NCBI RefSeq assembly: GCF_000002515.2
Contig: NC_006037.1
Coordinates: forward strand, 496,001 to 560,000
DNA: 64,000 bases
Source of the DNA: Kluyveromyces lactis
Lineage: Eukaryota > Ascomycota > Saccharomycetes > Saccharomycetales > Saccharomycetaceae
Direction: 5' to 3'
The translations under genes were made by a program, and so were the position numbers. Shown here one piece after another: positions 32,501 to 39,670 of the stretch. Position 1 is the first letter of the stretch. Each line of letters begins with the position of its first letter. The notes below the pieces were generated by a model. The model was not told the origin of the DNA and made no database searches. It was given only the letters and a program-made list of their open reading frames with translations.

Positions 32501-32711
32501 TCTGCAATAAAAGGCCCACTCTCAATGTATCTAAGTCATGAACAAGGAACAAAGGCTCAGCATCTGTCTTTTCGCTAAGCCAATTCTGAATTTGGTCTGT
32601 GTTCTGATCTCTAAAGCCTTCTAATGTCTCACAATTCTTGAAATAGAGGACGGAGACCCCATGAATGAAGTCCAGTACAGGCTCTACAATATTCTGCTCC
32701 TGATGTATCAT
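20514..32711 (-). CDS. DYN1: cytoplasmic dynein heavy chain
   Basis: Dyn1 is the motor of cytoplasmic dynein, which moves the spindle into the bud neck along astral microtubules. The start is the first in-frame ATG at 32711 (MIHQEQNIVEPVLDFIHGVS), giving 4065 aa, close to S. cerevisiae (4092). The N-terminal 1700 residues form the tail and linker. Four nucleotide-binding P-loops follow in order: GPAGTGKTES (AAA1, about 1769), GEAGCGKTTV (AAA2, about 2052), GPPGSGKTMT (AAA3, about 2400) and APSGSGKTTI (AAA4, about 2742). Coiled-coil stalk helices (LKESVIMVKKLNKEMESKKN and LQEQIEKSKELYSKI) flank the microtubule-binding domain at about 2980-3300. AAA5, AAA6 and the C-terminal domain complete it. 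The frame is open throughout, a good sign of base-level quality. It is divergent from RHO4, as in S. cerevisiae (YKR054C, YKR055W). Confidence 0.98.
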   Translation of the reverse strand: MIHQEQNIVEPVLDFIHGVSVLYFKNCETLEGFRDQNTDQIQNWLSEKTDAEPLFLVHDLDTLRVGLLLQIDSENLKKNNVLMVMKNQSVIDSDASIESQFNIIMLPQDSQFDTLKTLVDVGLYQIFDKVVINRSRDSKTVPDSLLNTKRKIKDLSLSLQNLDKEIQLPNIEESIHPLVKQLVIDGATAHNVDEHLPPDQLNDSSFLNALQKTSNSWIKAVHSISRLENNLADGTALDEVNFWRNYCTALRELEKMLSCKEVEITISILVSAKRFYSSTSFINDTGLSNMIAETQSFSTFLDGLAIQNISSATSMPDLNIAIEKFAYEIRKLKITQYPLEKAIKLIEKVSDDICIKAEELLPNLLLMDYEQFLNIKENALMVLDNFEDKLKDFTLMIRELMRKKAAKFIFLKLNCSTEGLKQRISNVSTFREQHHIFLEALTAVDNRPLRERTERIYDKVKPVNVLKADVVSWVHLQKNYSQQISLIEDELIAILRKELENCHSSKEMFSIFERYELLTKRIRVLNAVREYQHQLLDNVKTDTNFIRDSISSWTPTNAAEEQFDIQSIIHDIVWRKKLLKKLKLITSKLTVILGSDWDKTTIGSQISKECTSIQSSLSTDKIYESWIWNAQNTEFSLDQSVFKVILSKTDYELKVNFNFSSGSLFKALRNLIWQGYDIPSDIVRKSRITRNTYPYAAIIAEKLQTFFLVVDGVKQLSYTTPLLRNSVNDVWKSLSTLITESWETVPIDTIVDGSNISGDLARFEEGVDRLLRDYENFSTMEFQVKEYYLNLDNFSLDEASGNITEQLQYIVDKFRLEVTEDNVLFVSMLNHRLRMTLIQKFKDFIQSLILEPIEQRITFSNGVFQFEPSFCAVKSSWINRLSFIVNKIQNQPKLIVCSFGTALNTATFTDILSDIQPTIVEYMDSIDRFHASLGKILSKWKTTEYLWTLTEEQFVANVSTDIEICLAFMTNIYEQRKTMNYISFNTEAESSINVKVSEEQALLQCCAKFDQWHAFGLRHLILLYTQLSTDLHHRLTMDRKFFEDLPLSFSSLKSITDMIIHLDNVGSKSEVTYKQFAILKSSQRLFLQVRANLPADFIYCEQLKTDLDSLKEICMKRENLVTENRDIIATKLDSEIERLKLVSESLIQGWKNRKPVGSETDPAEALAVIASFEDSVNATKNQIHDLLKTAKVLLIPTTVNFHLQDILTEIQNYKAMWLSVGTLWNSMQDILNQTWNSVAIGDVKQRLQTLYDDTNNLPSNVLQYSVFQNLLQSINSVLSAMKTLQNLKSAPLKAKHWCCIFQKFGSWEPPATTLDSQSFSLIDVLSLSVSVNENELNNIVNQAKDEEVLASTLKDMRDKWKEVTIDSFIHQSGHKLIKNWSSLFTTATDDINTLLSMKNSQFYKIFDQEIYELETKLTDFSEILMTGLEIQKQWCYLYGVLNEGSSLKALLSVEAAQFSVLTSDLNILFNTLQTAKIAMDVLYHSDYINALRSLLESLTRVRKSLNDFLESQRELFPRFYFIGNEDLLQLIGFSTDFEFLSNQMRKMFGSVGRLEIVDNSITAIYSIEGERLSLINDVKVTPQTPAYQWLSSLEKELKHTLSTLATACYRKYSLKDLDSLIDEYPFQVIWLCMLVNWTERAQTMRPDDLGNLIDDFTDAIKRLSIRKRAADGMCRHTLIDSLLSEMFGLKEMTLLLKTAENKEVTWNETQKFYIDTSAAALETVKIVQTGIEVQYGFEYVGVPETLVQTPTLQTFFATMLHALSNNLGGSPFGPAGTGKTESVKYLAKRLGRFVLVFNCDDTFDYRSMARILFGIAQVGAWGCFDEFNRLKADLLSAVSSQIEAIQSSMISEDRKLSILERNGLIHRNTAIFITMNLGYAGRSQLPGNLKRMFREFTMSAPQTVIIIETLLNTMGFEDAKGTSSQLVSFFAELESKTSCQSHYDFGLRAIKSVIRNCNLQLMQNEGIPNHAILLRSIWNIITPKLLEEDEAIFETAWNRFFPKNFSSVKGHDLEEIVIEFCEKQHITFNDSFYKKCQQLYEVQKSQQGVILVGEAGCGKTTVLNATMEMVQNTTKKSNVIYTIDSKALKKEQLYGNLDPVTFEWQDGLFTTILREINEDYLDEYENANIWIIFDSDLDPIYAETLNSALDDNKVFTLPNGERLDIPHHLHIVFEVEDLTFATPATISRCGMLWFNKNIISPHNLFCSTYNRLFNSTPNYGPSATKLKDSMLEISDSIFCPEDFELILRKSADLNHILDFDINRIAKVYSNLICNPYVSYFNDLSKMTSSIFKLFILRHSALSIVWAFAGDCPVDDKIVFSSFIQSHLQSHGLPPVNGLILDYEVSPVSAELLPHKRNLQNTELEAHQVLLPDLIIPTVDTYRHEAILFTLLKQHQPLILCGPPGSGKTMTLQSALKQSEDHMLVGMNFSKDTTVESFLKTIEQHTTYKSTAEGLIMQPVSFGKQLVFFCDEINLPKPDKYGSQPIILFLRQLLEKNGFWSPKDNKWVSLKNIQIVAACNPSSDPGRSKMTKRFTRHAAIIMVDYPSKESLLHIYQTFFRSVLKASSIKKDYADNLARVSVEIYFECKKQFTVQQQYHYIFSPRELTRWVRGVYHAISSSEMVDLPQLIKIWAYESRRIFSDRLVSEEERHLFDKFLVDAVSSEFPLQNITDIIQPSFVFCNWLNMKYEQSDLNKIRSFVSERLKTFCEEVLSYDIILHNEMLYAMLNVDRILKQVQGHGILVAPSGSGKTTITRFVAWLNGIDVRIPLVHRNYNLLEFDAFLRHVLVESGVENKKVCMILDESNMVEASFVERLNTLLANSDIPGLFQAEDYDSLIAKIRGSPFLPRTVLDTEQSMYDWFTEQISKNLHVVIKISDPKKSNSANIMTSPALFNRCVLTWMGTWKNGTLIQVAKHFIDKIPLDQTMEASDTVGQISSDSLRSKVTEIFYSVFKDYYSSYDVPYPSPALFLDSLKVLRIEYTKKLTESDNNQRFIRNGLIKLKESVIMVKKLNKEMESKKNILQEKKIEARKTLDQMLHDQNESERKQEASIEIQKILNLQEQEISKRRDVVMNDLAKAEPAILEAQRGVKNIKKQQLTELRTMINPPEAVKITLEAVCVLLGFQIGTWKDIQQTIRKDDFIARIVTFETETMLSQELKHYIQTHYLNRSNFKYENVLRASQACGPLYLWIEAQILFSDALTRVGPLQRDLQILEDEILRTRAKVLAADEMINELQEQIEKSKELYSKIIRDIEVLKSEMSLVESKVSKSTTLLESLNSEKERWTFETRQFTEVKKNLLGDTILSSLYSAYCFTHDFKTRAELVGKWKMILATSDIAYDQSFNNLAKRVSLENKSFWIENGLSEDEFAIETFSAVVSPTIEKYPLILDPEGNILDVLYAVYGSKLVMTSFLDQNFSKSLENTLRFGGVLLIQDGEFFDPFVTKVLKQEFQNVGGRRSIELGDSIRDLDVSNDFRMIIYSRDKSWRVPNYVLTKTKAFNFTITKGNLESQTLQDILTNELPTIQNERKLLLEKDSTCQLRLRELGNRLLGLLNSSESNILENEELLKTLENLKVEAGTMSTEISKIQSLVLEQESAITEFSPISTIAVQIFELLEWVRIKKHWFYDVEVNEFLTVFRYVLENSDELVNSKPNKPNKILSVLIRLMFCAFGPMFLENDRLSFAARLMELQMYSMESTRTVEEWKMIRSNIDLLRTQPQLSERFTEFKEGLLVGDAKDGLSQMILTIMKEQPWEISDFLSKNTRSNILLVGADKGVDGSFMIKKLAEQLQKKITTIAMGSSESCKIAEETLNDCVEVGGWVLLQNIQMSLTWCNEILPKYLKQIISNSNENFKLFMTCSLQDSIHPSSQLLQYSTKIAYEGESGVLYKVKKFWELIIQKKPVEGTGLYLKHLVCWIHSLLLERVKITTKDVEYHDLDLELAINAVENCVDNEAIDWPKLRFIVGKLIYCNRLDKRDELYQWIMNLTASIMHEGSFKANSNIIGDVGSPSSKHSMHGITEWLNNLPWTIEHKDIWLSVPKGNLERISFMQAVSCMSDLVAMDAGSDQLDVK

Positions 32712-32975
32712 TCTTAGGTACCTAGATCGTGCTTTCCTAATGGGCGGCAACCTTCAAACGAATTGCCTTTGATGGTATTATTTCCTTAACTTCCGTAAAG
32801 TTTGTTGATTTGTTATGTTTTCATATAAACAAAAACAAAATAAAATAAAAAAGAAGAGACCTCTGATTCTTTTAACACTACAGAATGAGATCTTGACTAT
32901 GATCTCGAGTTGGTGTCCACTGAAAGATAGATTCTGCGAACCAAAAGAAACGTGCGGTCTTTGCTGAAGACCAGA

Positions 32976-33632
32976 ATGGCATTAATAGTTGACAACTTTC
33001 GTAGAACCCTAGGTGATATTCCTCATTATTCCCAATGTGGTGTTAAGGGTAGAAGCGCACAGTATCATTTGAAAATAGTAGTAGTTGGTGACGGTGCTGT
33101 GGGGAAGACTTCGTTACTTATTTCCTATACACAAGGTAAATTTCCTGAAGATTATGTACCCACGATATTTGAAAACTACGTGACTAATTTAGAGGGACCA
33201 AATGGTAAGATAGTTGAATTGGCATTGTGGGACACAGCAGGACAAGAAGAGTACAGTCGACTTAGACCACTGTCGTACACCGACGTTGATGTATTGATGA
33301 TATGCTATGCGATTAACAGTAAAGTATCCTTTTACAACATTGAAGAAATGTGGTTACCTGAGGTGAAACATTTCTGTCCTGACGTTCCAATAATGATCGT
33401 AGGTTTGAAGAGTGATCTGTACGCTGAAGATAACATTTCAGACTTTGTCGATGCATTTAAAGCTGAAGAAACAGCGAAAAGAATCGGAGCATTCGTACAT
33501 CTGCAATGTTCCTCAAAATCTCAACAAAAGGTACGTGAAGTCTTCGATACAGCTATCACTGCTGCCTTGTATGACGAATTGAAACCAAAGAAGAAGAAAC
33601 TAAATTCACGTCGGAAATGTGTGATTATTTAG
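32976..33632 (+). CDS. RHO4: Rho-family GTPase Rho4
   Basis: Rho4 is a small GTPase acting with Rho3 in polarised growth, formin activation and exocytosis at the plasma membrane. The first in-frame ATG (32976) gives 218 aa. G-box motifs are intact: GDGAVGKT (residues 38-45), the effector region YVPTIFENYVTN, WDTAGQEEYSRLRPLSY, and GLKSDL in place of the usual TKxD, as in S. cerevisiae Rho4. The protein ends in a polybasic stretch and the CaaX box CVII, a prenylation signal. It is shorter than S. cerevisiae Rho4 (291 aa), lacking most of its N-terminal extension and the insert before the CaaX box. Synteny with DYN1 and TRM2 supports the call. Confidence 0.94.
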   Translation: MALIVDNFRRTLGDIPHYSQCGVKGRSAQYHLKIVVVGDGAVGKTSLLISYTQGKFPEDYVPTIFENYVTNLEGPNGKIVELALWDTAGQEEYSRLRPLSYTDVDVLMICYAINSKVSFYNIEEMWLPEVKHFCPDVPIMIVGLKSDLYAEDNISDFVDAFKAEETAKRIGAFVHLQCSSKSQQKVREVFDTAITAALYDELKPKKKKLNSRRKCVII

Positions 33633-33963
33633 TGGAAAAGAGAGAAAAAGGTAAAATTCATATCATAACTAGAGTATTTATATATGGTTATTGTTTAGTA
33701 ATCTAATAAGGGTTGTATTATTGAGTTAAACGGGTGTTTCAGGACTACCCAAGGTATCAATTGTTTAAAACTGTCGTTCAATTTTCAGCCTAATGCATTA
33801 GTGTGTCGTTATCATGGTTTGTTATTATTTACATATTGTAAGAAAAGTTTCTTTTCAGAAAATTTTCAAGCTCATCGCATTGATCCTATACACGATTAAG
33901 AGCTGAATAAAGGCAAAGGTTCACTGAATCATCCAAAGACTAGGCCTTTATTGGTTGTTTTGT
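33633..33963. other. RHO4-TRM2 intergenic region
   Basis: These 331 bases carry the RHO4 terminator region and the TRM2 promoter. AT-rich; no distinct element or gene seen. Confidence 0.5.
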
Positions 33964-35700
33964 ATGCAACTTGCTCGTATCATATTTCAGCGTGGGTTTT
34001 TGCGTACATTTGGAACAGTTGCCAAGAAAGAGTTTATCAATATGAGTACGCAGGTGGAATTGAAGAGAGTTGCGACTCAGGACATACAGCCGGTAAAACC
34101 CAAACAGAGTAAGAAGAGTAAAATTAGGAAGTATAAGCCAAAGCCATTGGACCCAACTAGTGCTCTTGGTGTCTTACAGTTTGAAATTGATGAAATTTTG
34201 AAGGAATTTAGTTTAGCCAGGGATGCGATCTTAAATGATGTGGGATGTATTTTGAATGAAGAGCGCGATGGTCCAATGCACAGGCTATACCATAGGGAAG
34301 TTAACTCAGTAGAGGTTTTGAAAATGGGAGCCAACGGTGAGGGGCTTGCATTGATTCCAAACCCAGTAGATTTAGACAAGAAACAAATCGCGTTAATTCC
34401 GTTTGCATTGCCAGGGGATGTTGTCAGGATTAAGACTTTCAAGACTCATCCACATTATGTCGAATGTGACCTTCTTGAAGTGATCAAGCCTAGCAGTAAG
34501 AGAAATAATGATTTGATTCAATGCAGGTACTTCGGTAAATGCTCTGGTTGTCAATTACAATATCTCACCTACGAGGACCAACTAGCGTTCAAGAAGAGAA
34601 CTGTCATGAACGCATACAAGTTTTTCGCTCCCAGATTGATGGAAGATAAGTTGGTGCCTGAAATTGGTGAAACTATGCGCTCACCTTTAGAGATTGGGTA
34701 CAGAACAAAGTTAACCCCTCATTTTGATCTACCTAAAAGAATGAAGGGAAATGGTGAAAGACCTGCTCTTGGATTTGGCCATAAAGGTAGACCACAGTGG
34801 AGAGGAAATGCCGATGGAGGATCTGGACCAATGTTAGATATTGAAGAATGTATCATTGGTACCAAGATCATAAACCAAGGTATGACTAATGAGAGAGCAA
34901 GATTCGAAAGGGAATTCACGAAGTACAATAAAGGGGCTACGATTTTGTTAAGAGAACATACGAAGGTCATCGATCCAGAAATTCCCGTCGCAGAACAATT
35001 AGATGACGGATCAGAAGATATTGAAGGTAAAATCTCATATTTGCAGATTAACGATGAAGAAAATGATAAGTCTTTGGTTAAGACCTGTGTAACTAATACA
35101 AGACAAATTGTGACAGAGTATATCAATGGTTACACGTTCCAGTTCAGTGCCGGTGAGTTCTTCCAAAATAATAATTCAATTCTTCCAAGTGTAACTGCTT
35201 ATGTTCGTAAGAACTTACAGATTGAAGGATCAAAACCTGAAGATCCTCATTATTTGGTCGATGCATACTGTGGTTCCGGGTTATTTAGTATCACGTCTTC
35301 AAAAGGTGTTGATAGAGTGATCGGTGTTGAAGTCAGTGCTGACAGTGTTGCATTCGCTGAGCGTAACGCTAAGGCAAACGGTGTCGAGAATTGTAAGTTT
35401 ATTGTGGGTAAAGCAGAGAAAATCTTTGGATCAATTGATACACCATGTGATAGAACCAGTGTGATTTTAGATCCACCAAGGAAAGGTTGTGACGATATTT
35501 TTATGAAGCAATTAGCTGAGTACAATCCGGCTAGAATTGTTTACATTTCCTGTAACGTCCATTCCCAAGCCAGAGATGTCGAATACTTTTTGAAAGAGAC
35601 CGAAAATGGTAAGCATTATAAGATTGAAAGTTTAAGAGGTTTTGATTTCTTCCCTCAAACTCACCATGTTGAATCGGTTTGTGTACTCAGCAGATCTTAA
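33964..35700 (+). CDS. TRM2: tRNA (uracil-5-)-methyltransferase
   Basis: Trm2 makes 5-methyluridine at position 54 of the T-loop of tRNAs. The first ATG (33964) gives 578 aa with an N-terminus of mitochondrial-import type (MQLARIIFQRGFLRTFGTVAKK); a second in-frame ATG at 34042 (MSTQVELKRV) would give 552 aa without it. Domains in order: a TRAM-like region (about 110-170), a Cys cluster CRYFGKCSGCQLQY (about 183-196), and a SAM methyltransferase fold with VDAYCGSGLFS (about 433), LDPPRKGCD (about 501), the nucleophile motif YISCNVHSQARD (about 527) and the C-terminal HHVESV glutamate. All catalytic residues are present. It lies between RHO4 and RPS21 as YKR056W does. Confidence 0.95.
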   Translation: MQLARIIFQRGFLRTFGTVAKKEFINMSTQVELKRVATQDIQPVKPKQSKKSKIRKYKPKPLDPTSALGVLQFEIDEILKEFSLARDAILNDVGCILNEERDGPMHRLYHREVNSVEVLKMGANGEGLALIPNPVDLDKKQIALIPFALPGDVVRIKTFKTHPHYVECDLLEVIKPSSKRNNDLIQCRYFGKCSGCQLQYLTYEDQLAFKKRTVMNAYKFFAPRLMEDKLVPEIGETMRSPLEIGYRTKLTPHFDLPKRMKGNGERPALGFGHKGRPQWRGNADGGSGPMLDIEECIIGTKIINQGMTNERARFEREFTKYNKGATILLREHTKVIDPEIPVAEQLDDGSEDIEGKISYLQINDEENDKSLVKTCVTNTRQIVTEYINGYTFQFSAGEFFQNNNSILPSVTAYVRKNLQIEGSKPEDPHYLVDAYCGSGLFSITSSKGVDRVIGVEVSADSVAFAERNAKANGVENCKFIVGKAEKIFGSIDTPCDRTSVILDPPRKGCDDIFMKQLAEYNPARIVYISCNVHSQARDVEYFLKETENGKHYKIESLRGFDFFPQTHHVESVCVLSRS

Positions 35701-35874
35701 GAACCCCTCCCCACCCTATCAATTCTCATTAATTATTTATTTCTATTTAAGGTAGATATAAACACATGCAACTTTGAAGTGTGTATATGTACTAAACTAT
35801 TTATTCAATCGTATTTATTTCGTTACTAAATGTCCTGCCTAATACATCTTGGTTATAAATCTCCGGTATTTTCA

Positions 35875-36354
35875 TTAAACCTCTCTATTCAACATCCCCG
35901 ATACAGGAATAAACAATGGAGCACATTTAGGAGAATGTACCACTGTATTAGAACTTCCTAGTGTCAGAATAGATTCGTTGGATAAATCTTCTGCCGCAAA
36001 CAAATTTCTTTGTAAATCATCCACATAGGGTTGTTCGGCTGCATCATTACCGAAAACATTATGGTACCAATTTGGAATAGGTGAGTTAATATCGTTCTTG
36101 CAATGAATGTTTTTTCGCAGCTTTTTAAACCATTTTTTGACTTTTCGGCATTGTGACACTGCTCTCTTCTTTAACTGTATTCTTATTCCAAATGGACAAT
36201 CCAATTGAATTCGTAAACATTCCACAAAAGAAACATGCTTCTGCAAAGACATTTGAAATCGTATATCCCTAACACTAGTTGAGTTCTGGTTTGTGGTATT
36301 ATTGTTGCTTACAATAATACCACTATCTTCATAATTTACAGCCCCAGTTTCCAT
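35875..36354 (-). CDS. protein of unknown function (159 aa)
   Basis: I do not recognise this protein. The first ATG in frame is at 36354 (METGAVNYEDSGIIVSNNN). A polar Asn/Ser/Thr-rich N-terminus is followed by a conserved-looking core, LQKHVSFVECLRIQLDCPFGIRIQLKKR, a basic stretch RKVKKWFKKLRKNIHCK with NLS-like character, and the segment PIPNWYHNVFGNDAAEQPYVDDLQRNLF before a tail ending in GMLNREV. There is no signal peptide or membrane segment. It converges on TRM2 and is divergent from RPS21; S. cerevisiae has no gene at this place. The regular mix of hydrophobic and charged residues and the length make a real gene likely, perhaps one lost or moved in Saccharomyces. Confidence 0.6.
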   Translation of the reverse strand: METGAVNYEDSGIIVSNNNTTNQNSTSVRDIRFQMSLQKHVSFVECLRIQLDCPFGIRIQLKKRAVSQCRKVKKWFKKLRKNIHCKNDINSPIPNWYHNVFGNDAAEQPYVDDLQRNLFAAEDLSNESILTLGSSNTVVHSPKCAPLFIPVSGMLNREV

Positions 36355-36964
36355 TGGCGGCGAAGCGTATCTTGTCAAGCAGAATTACGATAATTGACAT
36401 AAAATGTGACACCGTTATATAACAATGATATTGAATGCCGACAATACACGCTATACCTTCAAACTGTAACAGAGTTATTAATGAAAGGTAATATCCCTCT
36501 TTGCCCTTACAAGTGTATTTTACTGCTGATGTATGTTAAACTGTCATCTGTCGCACGCATGTCACAAATCATTAACATCGGAGCATCTTCTCATGAGTAA
36601 CAATCAGGACTGTTTTCTGATTAGACACATCCTTACATTTTTTGAAGGAGTTAATTTTTGTGGTTTAACACCCATACATTTCATCTTTTTTTATTTATTT
36701 CTCCTTGTATATTTGGAAAAATGTGTAATATTTCCTAAGTTAGTATATATTTTTCTCATATTTCTTTACCAAGCTCTGTCAGGATGTTGATGTTTTGGTT
36801 GGATTCGTCAAGCCTTCGTAATCTTGGAGCATTCGACTCTGGAATTTTTCAATACGCTTCGGTATATTTGATCATTACGGTTAAAGGTATACGTCGATAG
36901 TTCGCATTGAGGTTGTTATAGTAGATATCCTAAGAAGACATATAGATAAACCAGTGAAGCCAAA
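36355..36964. promoter_or_regulatory. RPS21 promoter region
   Basis: These 610 bases lie between divergent start codons. The clear element is the Rap1 site at 36668-36680, followed by T-rich DNA, the standard ribosomal-protein promoter plan. Confidence 0.6.
36668..36680 (+). promoter_or_regulatory. Rap1 binding site of RPS21
   Basis: ACACCCATACATT is a near-ideal Rap1 site, 285 bases upstream of the RPS21 ATG and followed by a T-rich tract. That spacing and order is typical of yeast ribosomal-protein genes. Confidence 0.8.
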
Positions 36965-37756
36965 ATGGAAAACGATAAGGGTCAATTAGTATGTTCACGG
37001 AACGATTCAAAAGCAAGAAACATATATTGAAAGACGACGTGTTATGCCGAGGATTATTGTGAAATAAGCGGATAACGAAATGTGAGCATGAATACTATGA
37101 TATAATGAATACAAGTCAATAATTGAGAGCGTGCATGAAGAACATCCCTTCCTATGACAAAAAGGATAGTGCGGAAAGATACACAATTATAATTTACTGG
37201 AAATGAAGACGCCAGTGCATGAAGAACAAATGTCTATACTTGAATCAAGATAGTTAGAAACAGTATAGATACTGCAGTGGGAATTGGTAGCTATGCATAG
37301 CCAAAGATCTGGTTTGTCATTATGAATACGCACCATGCGTTTTTCGTTTGAAAATATTGAAACAAAGAAACTCAAAAATAGTCAATCAGCAGAGACAGAA
37401 ATACACAGACTCATTCTTGCCGGCTGGCTCGAATGGCATATCGTCAGTTTCAATTATGAAACATCCTCTCGGAATCAGTTATACTAACAATTTTTTCTCT
37501 TTTCTATTATCATTAGGTCGAACTTTACGTTCCAAGAAAGTGTTCTGCTACCAACAGAATCATCAAGGCCAAGGACCACTCCTCCGTCCAAATCAACATC
37601 GCTCAAGTCGATGAAGAAGGTCGTGCCATCCCAGGCGAATACGTTACCTACGCTTTGTCTGGTTACATCAGAGCCAGAGGTGAAGCTGATGACTCTTTGA
37701 ACAGATTGGCTCAACAAGACGGTTTGTTGAAGAACGTCTGGAGCTACTCCCGTTAA
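36965..37756 (+). CDS. RPS21A: 40S ribosomal protein S21 (eS21), spliced
   Basis: This is the 87-aa small-subunit protein eS21. Exon 1 (36965-36988) encodes MENDKGQL and exon 2 (37517-37756) continues [20 protein letters not shown] to the end [10 protein letters not shown]. The split codon phase is zero, and the joined protein has exactly the length of S. cerevisiae Rps21. Exon 2 uses only preferred codons, as expected of a highly expressed gene. The intron carries canonical yeast signals (listed separately), and the exon-1 ATG is the one conserved in the family. The order TRM2-RPS21-GLG1 matches YKR056W-YKR057W-YKR058W. The promoter has a Rap1 site. Confidence 0.97.
36989..37516 (+). other. 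RPS21 spliceosomal intron
   Basis: The 528-base intron starts GTATGT, has the branch-point TACTAAC at 37482-37488 and ends in TAG at 37514-37516, 28 bases beyond the branch site with a T-rich tract between. The S. cerevisiae genes are interrupted near the same place. I see no snoRNA boxes inside. Confidence 0.95.
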
Positions 37757-38437
37757 GCAAATTTGTTTTTATAATGGAAAACTGCAAGTCATTATCTATC
37801 CTCATTGTTCACTTATCTCAAGGATGATAATGAACCTTTTTGTTTCTTTATAATGGCATATATATCTTATAATTATCCCCGTAAATCGTGTTTTGATTTC
37901 ATTAAACTAATAGAGGAAGCAGAAATGTTACTTCTCCTGTCTCAGCTAGGTTTAACTCCGCATATAAACGCATCACTAACACTCATGCCGTTTAATATCC
38001 TTCTTTGCCTACAGATCCCAAATCCGTACCCATTCTTCTGTGCTACTTTTTTGTTTTGGTTTTCTTATTCGAACAGTGTTGGACATATCACAATTTCCAA
38101 ATTAATCATATATGAAAACAATACAATGCAGCATAGATGGCACGTACTCTGGGGTAAAAAATAGAAAGGGAAATGCCATTCTTGATTACTGTGCTTGATA
38201 TTCGTTACGGCGTGGGGAAGGCAAGACCAAAATATTTGTTTATATATATAAGGCTGCTTGCATTATTGAAAGGTTCTTATCGTTTGAAAAGTCGGAAGAT
38301 AACAACGTCCGAACCCTTTTTATTCAATTAAATTGACAAAGTGCAAAATCTGGAGGTCGCTAGGTTTAACCCCCCAATAGACATAAGCAGGTAAATTTCC
38401 ATAGTCCATAAGGGTGTTAGATTAAGTGTATTCTGCT
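37757..38437. other. RPS21-GLG1 intergenic region
   Basis: These 681 bases hold the RPS21 3' end and the GLG1 promoter, with TATATATATAA at about 38240-38250. A long open frame here lacks an ATG and coding character. Confidence 0.5.
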
Positions 38438-39670
38438 ATGTTAGGTGTTGTTACATTGTTGTACTCGTTGGATTATTTGCCAGGTGCTTTGACATTAGCA
38501 TATCAATTGAGGAAATTACTACCTAAAGGTTCAAAAGAGAAGCAGTTATGTTTGATTCTTTCTAAGGAATTGATTGAAGAAGGACAGTTAAGCGACGACG
38601 CCTTGAAAGTGCTTGAAATCTTATTCGATGATATTATAGAAATAGACCCCATCGACTTAAGCGACCCGGTCATAAGACAAAACCAAGTGAACCTTATGAT
38701 GTTGGAGAATCGATCAGAGTTAGCGTTCACATTTATGAAATTACATTTATGGGAGTTGACACAATATGAGAAAGTTCTGTACCTTGATAGTGATGTGCTA
38801 CCCCTTGATTCAGATATATTCAAAATTTTTGATCATGTTTCCAATCAAACCAGCGATCAAATTGCTGCTGTACCAGATTGTGGCTGGCCCGATTTGTTCA
38901 ACAGTGGTGTAATGGTCATTAAGCCCAGTAAGGAAAAGTACCAGGAATTGCACGAATTGGCAACAAAAGAATTATCTATAGATGGTGCGGACCAAGGGAT
39001 CTTGAACCAATTTTTCAACCCTATGTGTCACGATGGGGATAGACTGACGGAGTGGATCAGATTACCTTTTTTCTACAACGTGACGTCTCCTAACGCTGGA
39101 TATCAATACTCTCCAGCTATCAAGTTTTTTGCCAACAAGCTAAAGTTGGTCCATTTCATCGGTAAAAACAAGCCATGGAAGCATGGGTCAACTGGTGGTC
39201 AATACAACGATAAATATAGGAACCAATGGTGGTCATTGTACATGGAACTATGTCATGAATATTTCCAGTCCGAACTTGATATTGACATTGACCACATATG
39301 TCGCGGTGTGAAGGACGTAGATTTGTCAGACATCGATTTGGAAGATGTAAAACCTACACCGGTATGGAATCCAGCTAAGGAAGCACCATCCGATGAGTTA
39401 CCTGCCGAAGCTCCGCATTTAAATATATCCAACTCTTACACTTGGGAATCAGAACTCGTAGTAATTCCAGATGACACTCCAGCACAAGAAAAAGTAACGG
39501 TACCATCTGAAGATGGCGCTGATATTACTGCTGATCATGATACTATTGTTGAGGCAGAACTGCCAGTGACGGAACATCGTCATAAGACTTACACAAGACC
39601 AAAGCCAATTTTCCCATGGGAACTAGACACAAACTACAAAGCCACCCGTGTTTTCCCGGAAGATGAATAA
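38438..39670 (+). CDS. GLG1: glycogenin glucosyltransferase
   Basis: Glycogenin glucosylates itself from UDP-glucose and primes glycogen synthesis. The first ATG (38438) gives 410 aa starting MLGVVTLLYSLDYLPGALTL, the first strand and UDP-binding part of the GT8 fold. Catalytic motifs are intact: YLDSDVLPL (DxD, about residue 115), FNSGVMVIKP, DGADQGILNQFF and LVHFIGKNKPW (about 244-255). The C-terminal 120 residues are acidic and variable and end in FPWELDTNYKATRVFPEDE, a likely glycogen-synthase-binding tail. The N-terminus is a few residues shorter than in S. cerevisiae. Position next to RPS21 and TIF1 matches both duplicates (GLG1 YKR058W, GLG2 YJL137C). Confidence 0.94.
   Translation: MLGVVTLLYSLDYLPGALTLAYQLRKLLPKGSKEKQLCLILSKELIEEGQLSDDALKVLEILFDDIIEIDPIDLSDPVIRQNQVNLMMLENRSELAFTFMKLHLWELTQYEKVLYLDSDVLPLDSDIFKIFDHVSNQTSDQIAAVPDCGWPDLFNSGVMVIKPSKEKYQELHELATKELSIDGADQGILNQFFNPMCHDGDRLTEWIRLPFFYNVTSPNAGYQYSPAIKFFANKLKLVHFIGKNKPWKHGSTGGQYNDKYRNQWWSLYMELCHEYFQSELDIDIDHICRGVKDVDLSDIDLEDVKPTPVWNPAKEAPSDELPAEAPHLNISNSYTWESELVVIPDDTPAQEKVTVPSEDGADITADHDTIVEAELPVTEHRHKTYTRPKPIFPWELDTNYKATRVFPEDE

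Noticed and set aside
20900-32600. many open frames on the + strand opposite DYN1
   Set aside because: They are antisense shadows of the dynein coding sequence; the longest (21136-21849) has no coding features.
37805-38164. 119-codon open frame between RPS21 and GLG1
   Set aside because: It does not begin with ATG, and its composition (Phe, Leu, Tyr, Asn) is what AT-rich non-coding DNA gives.
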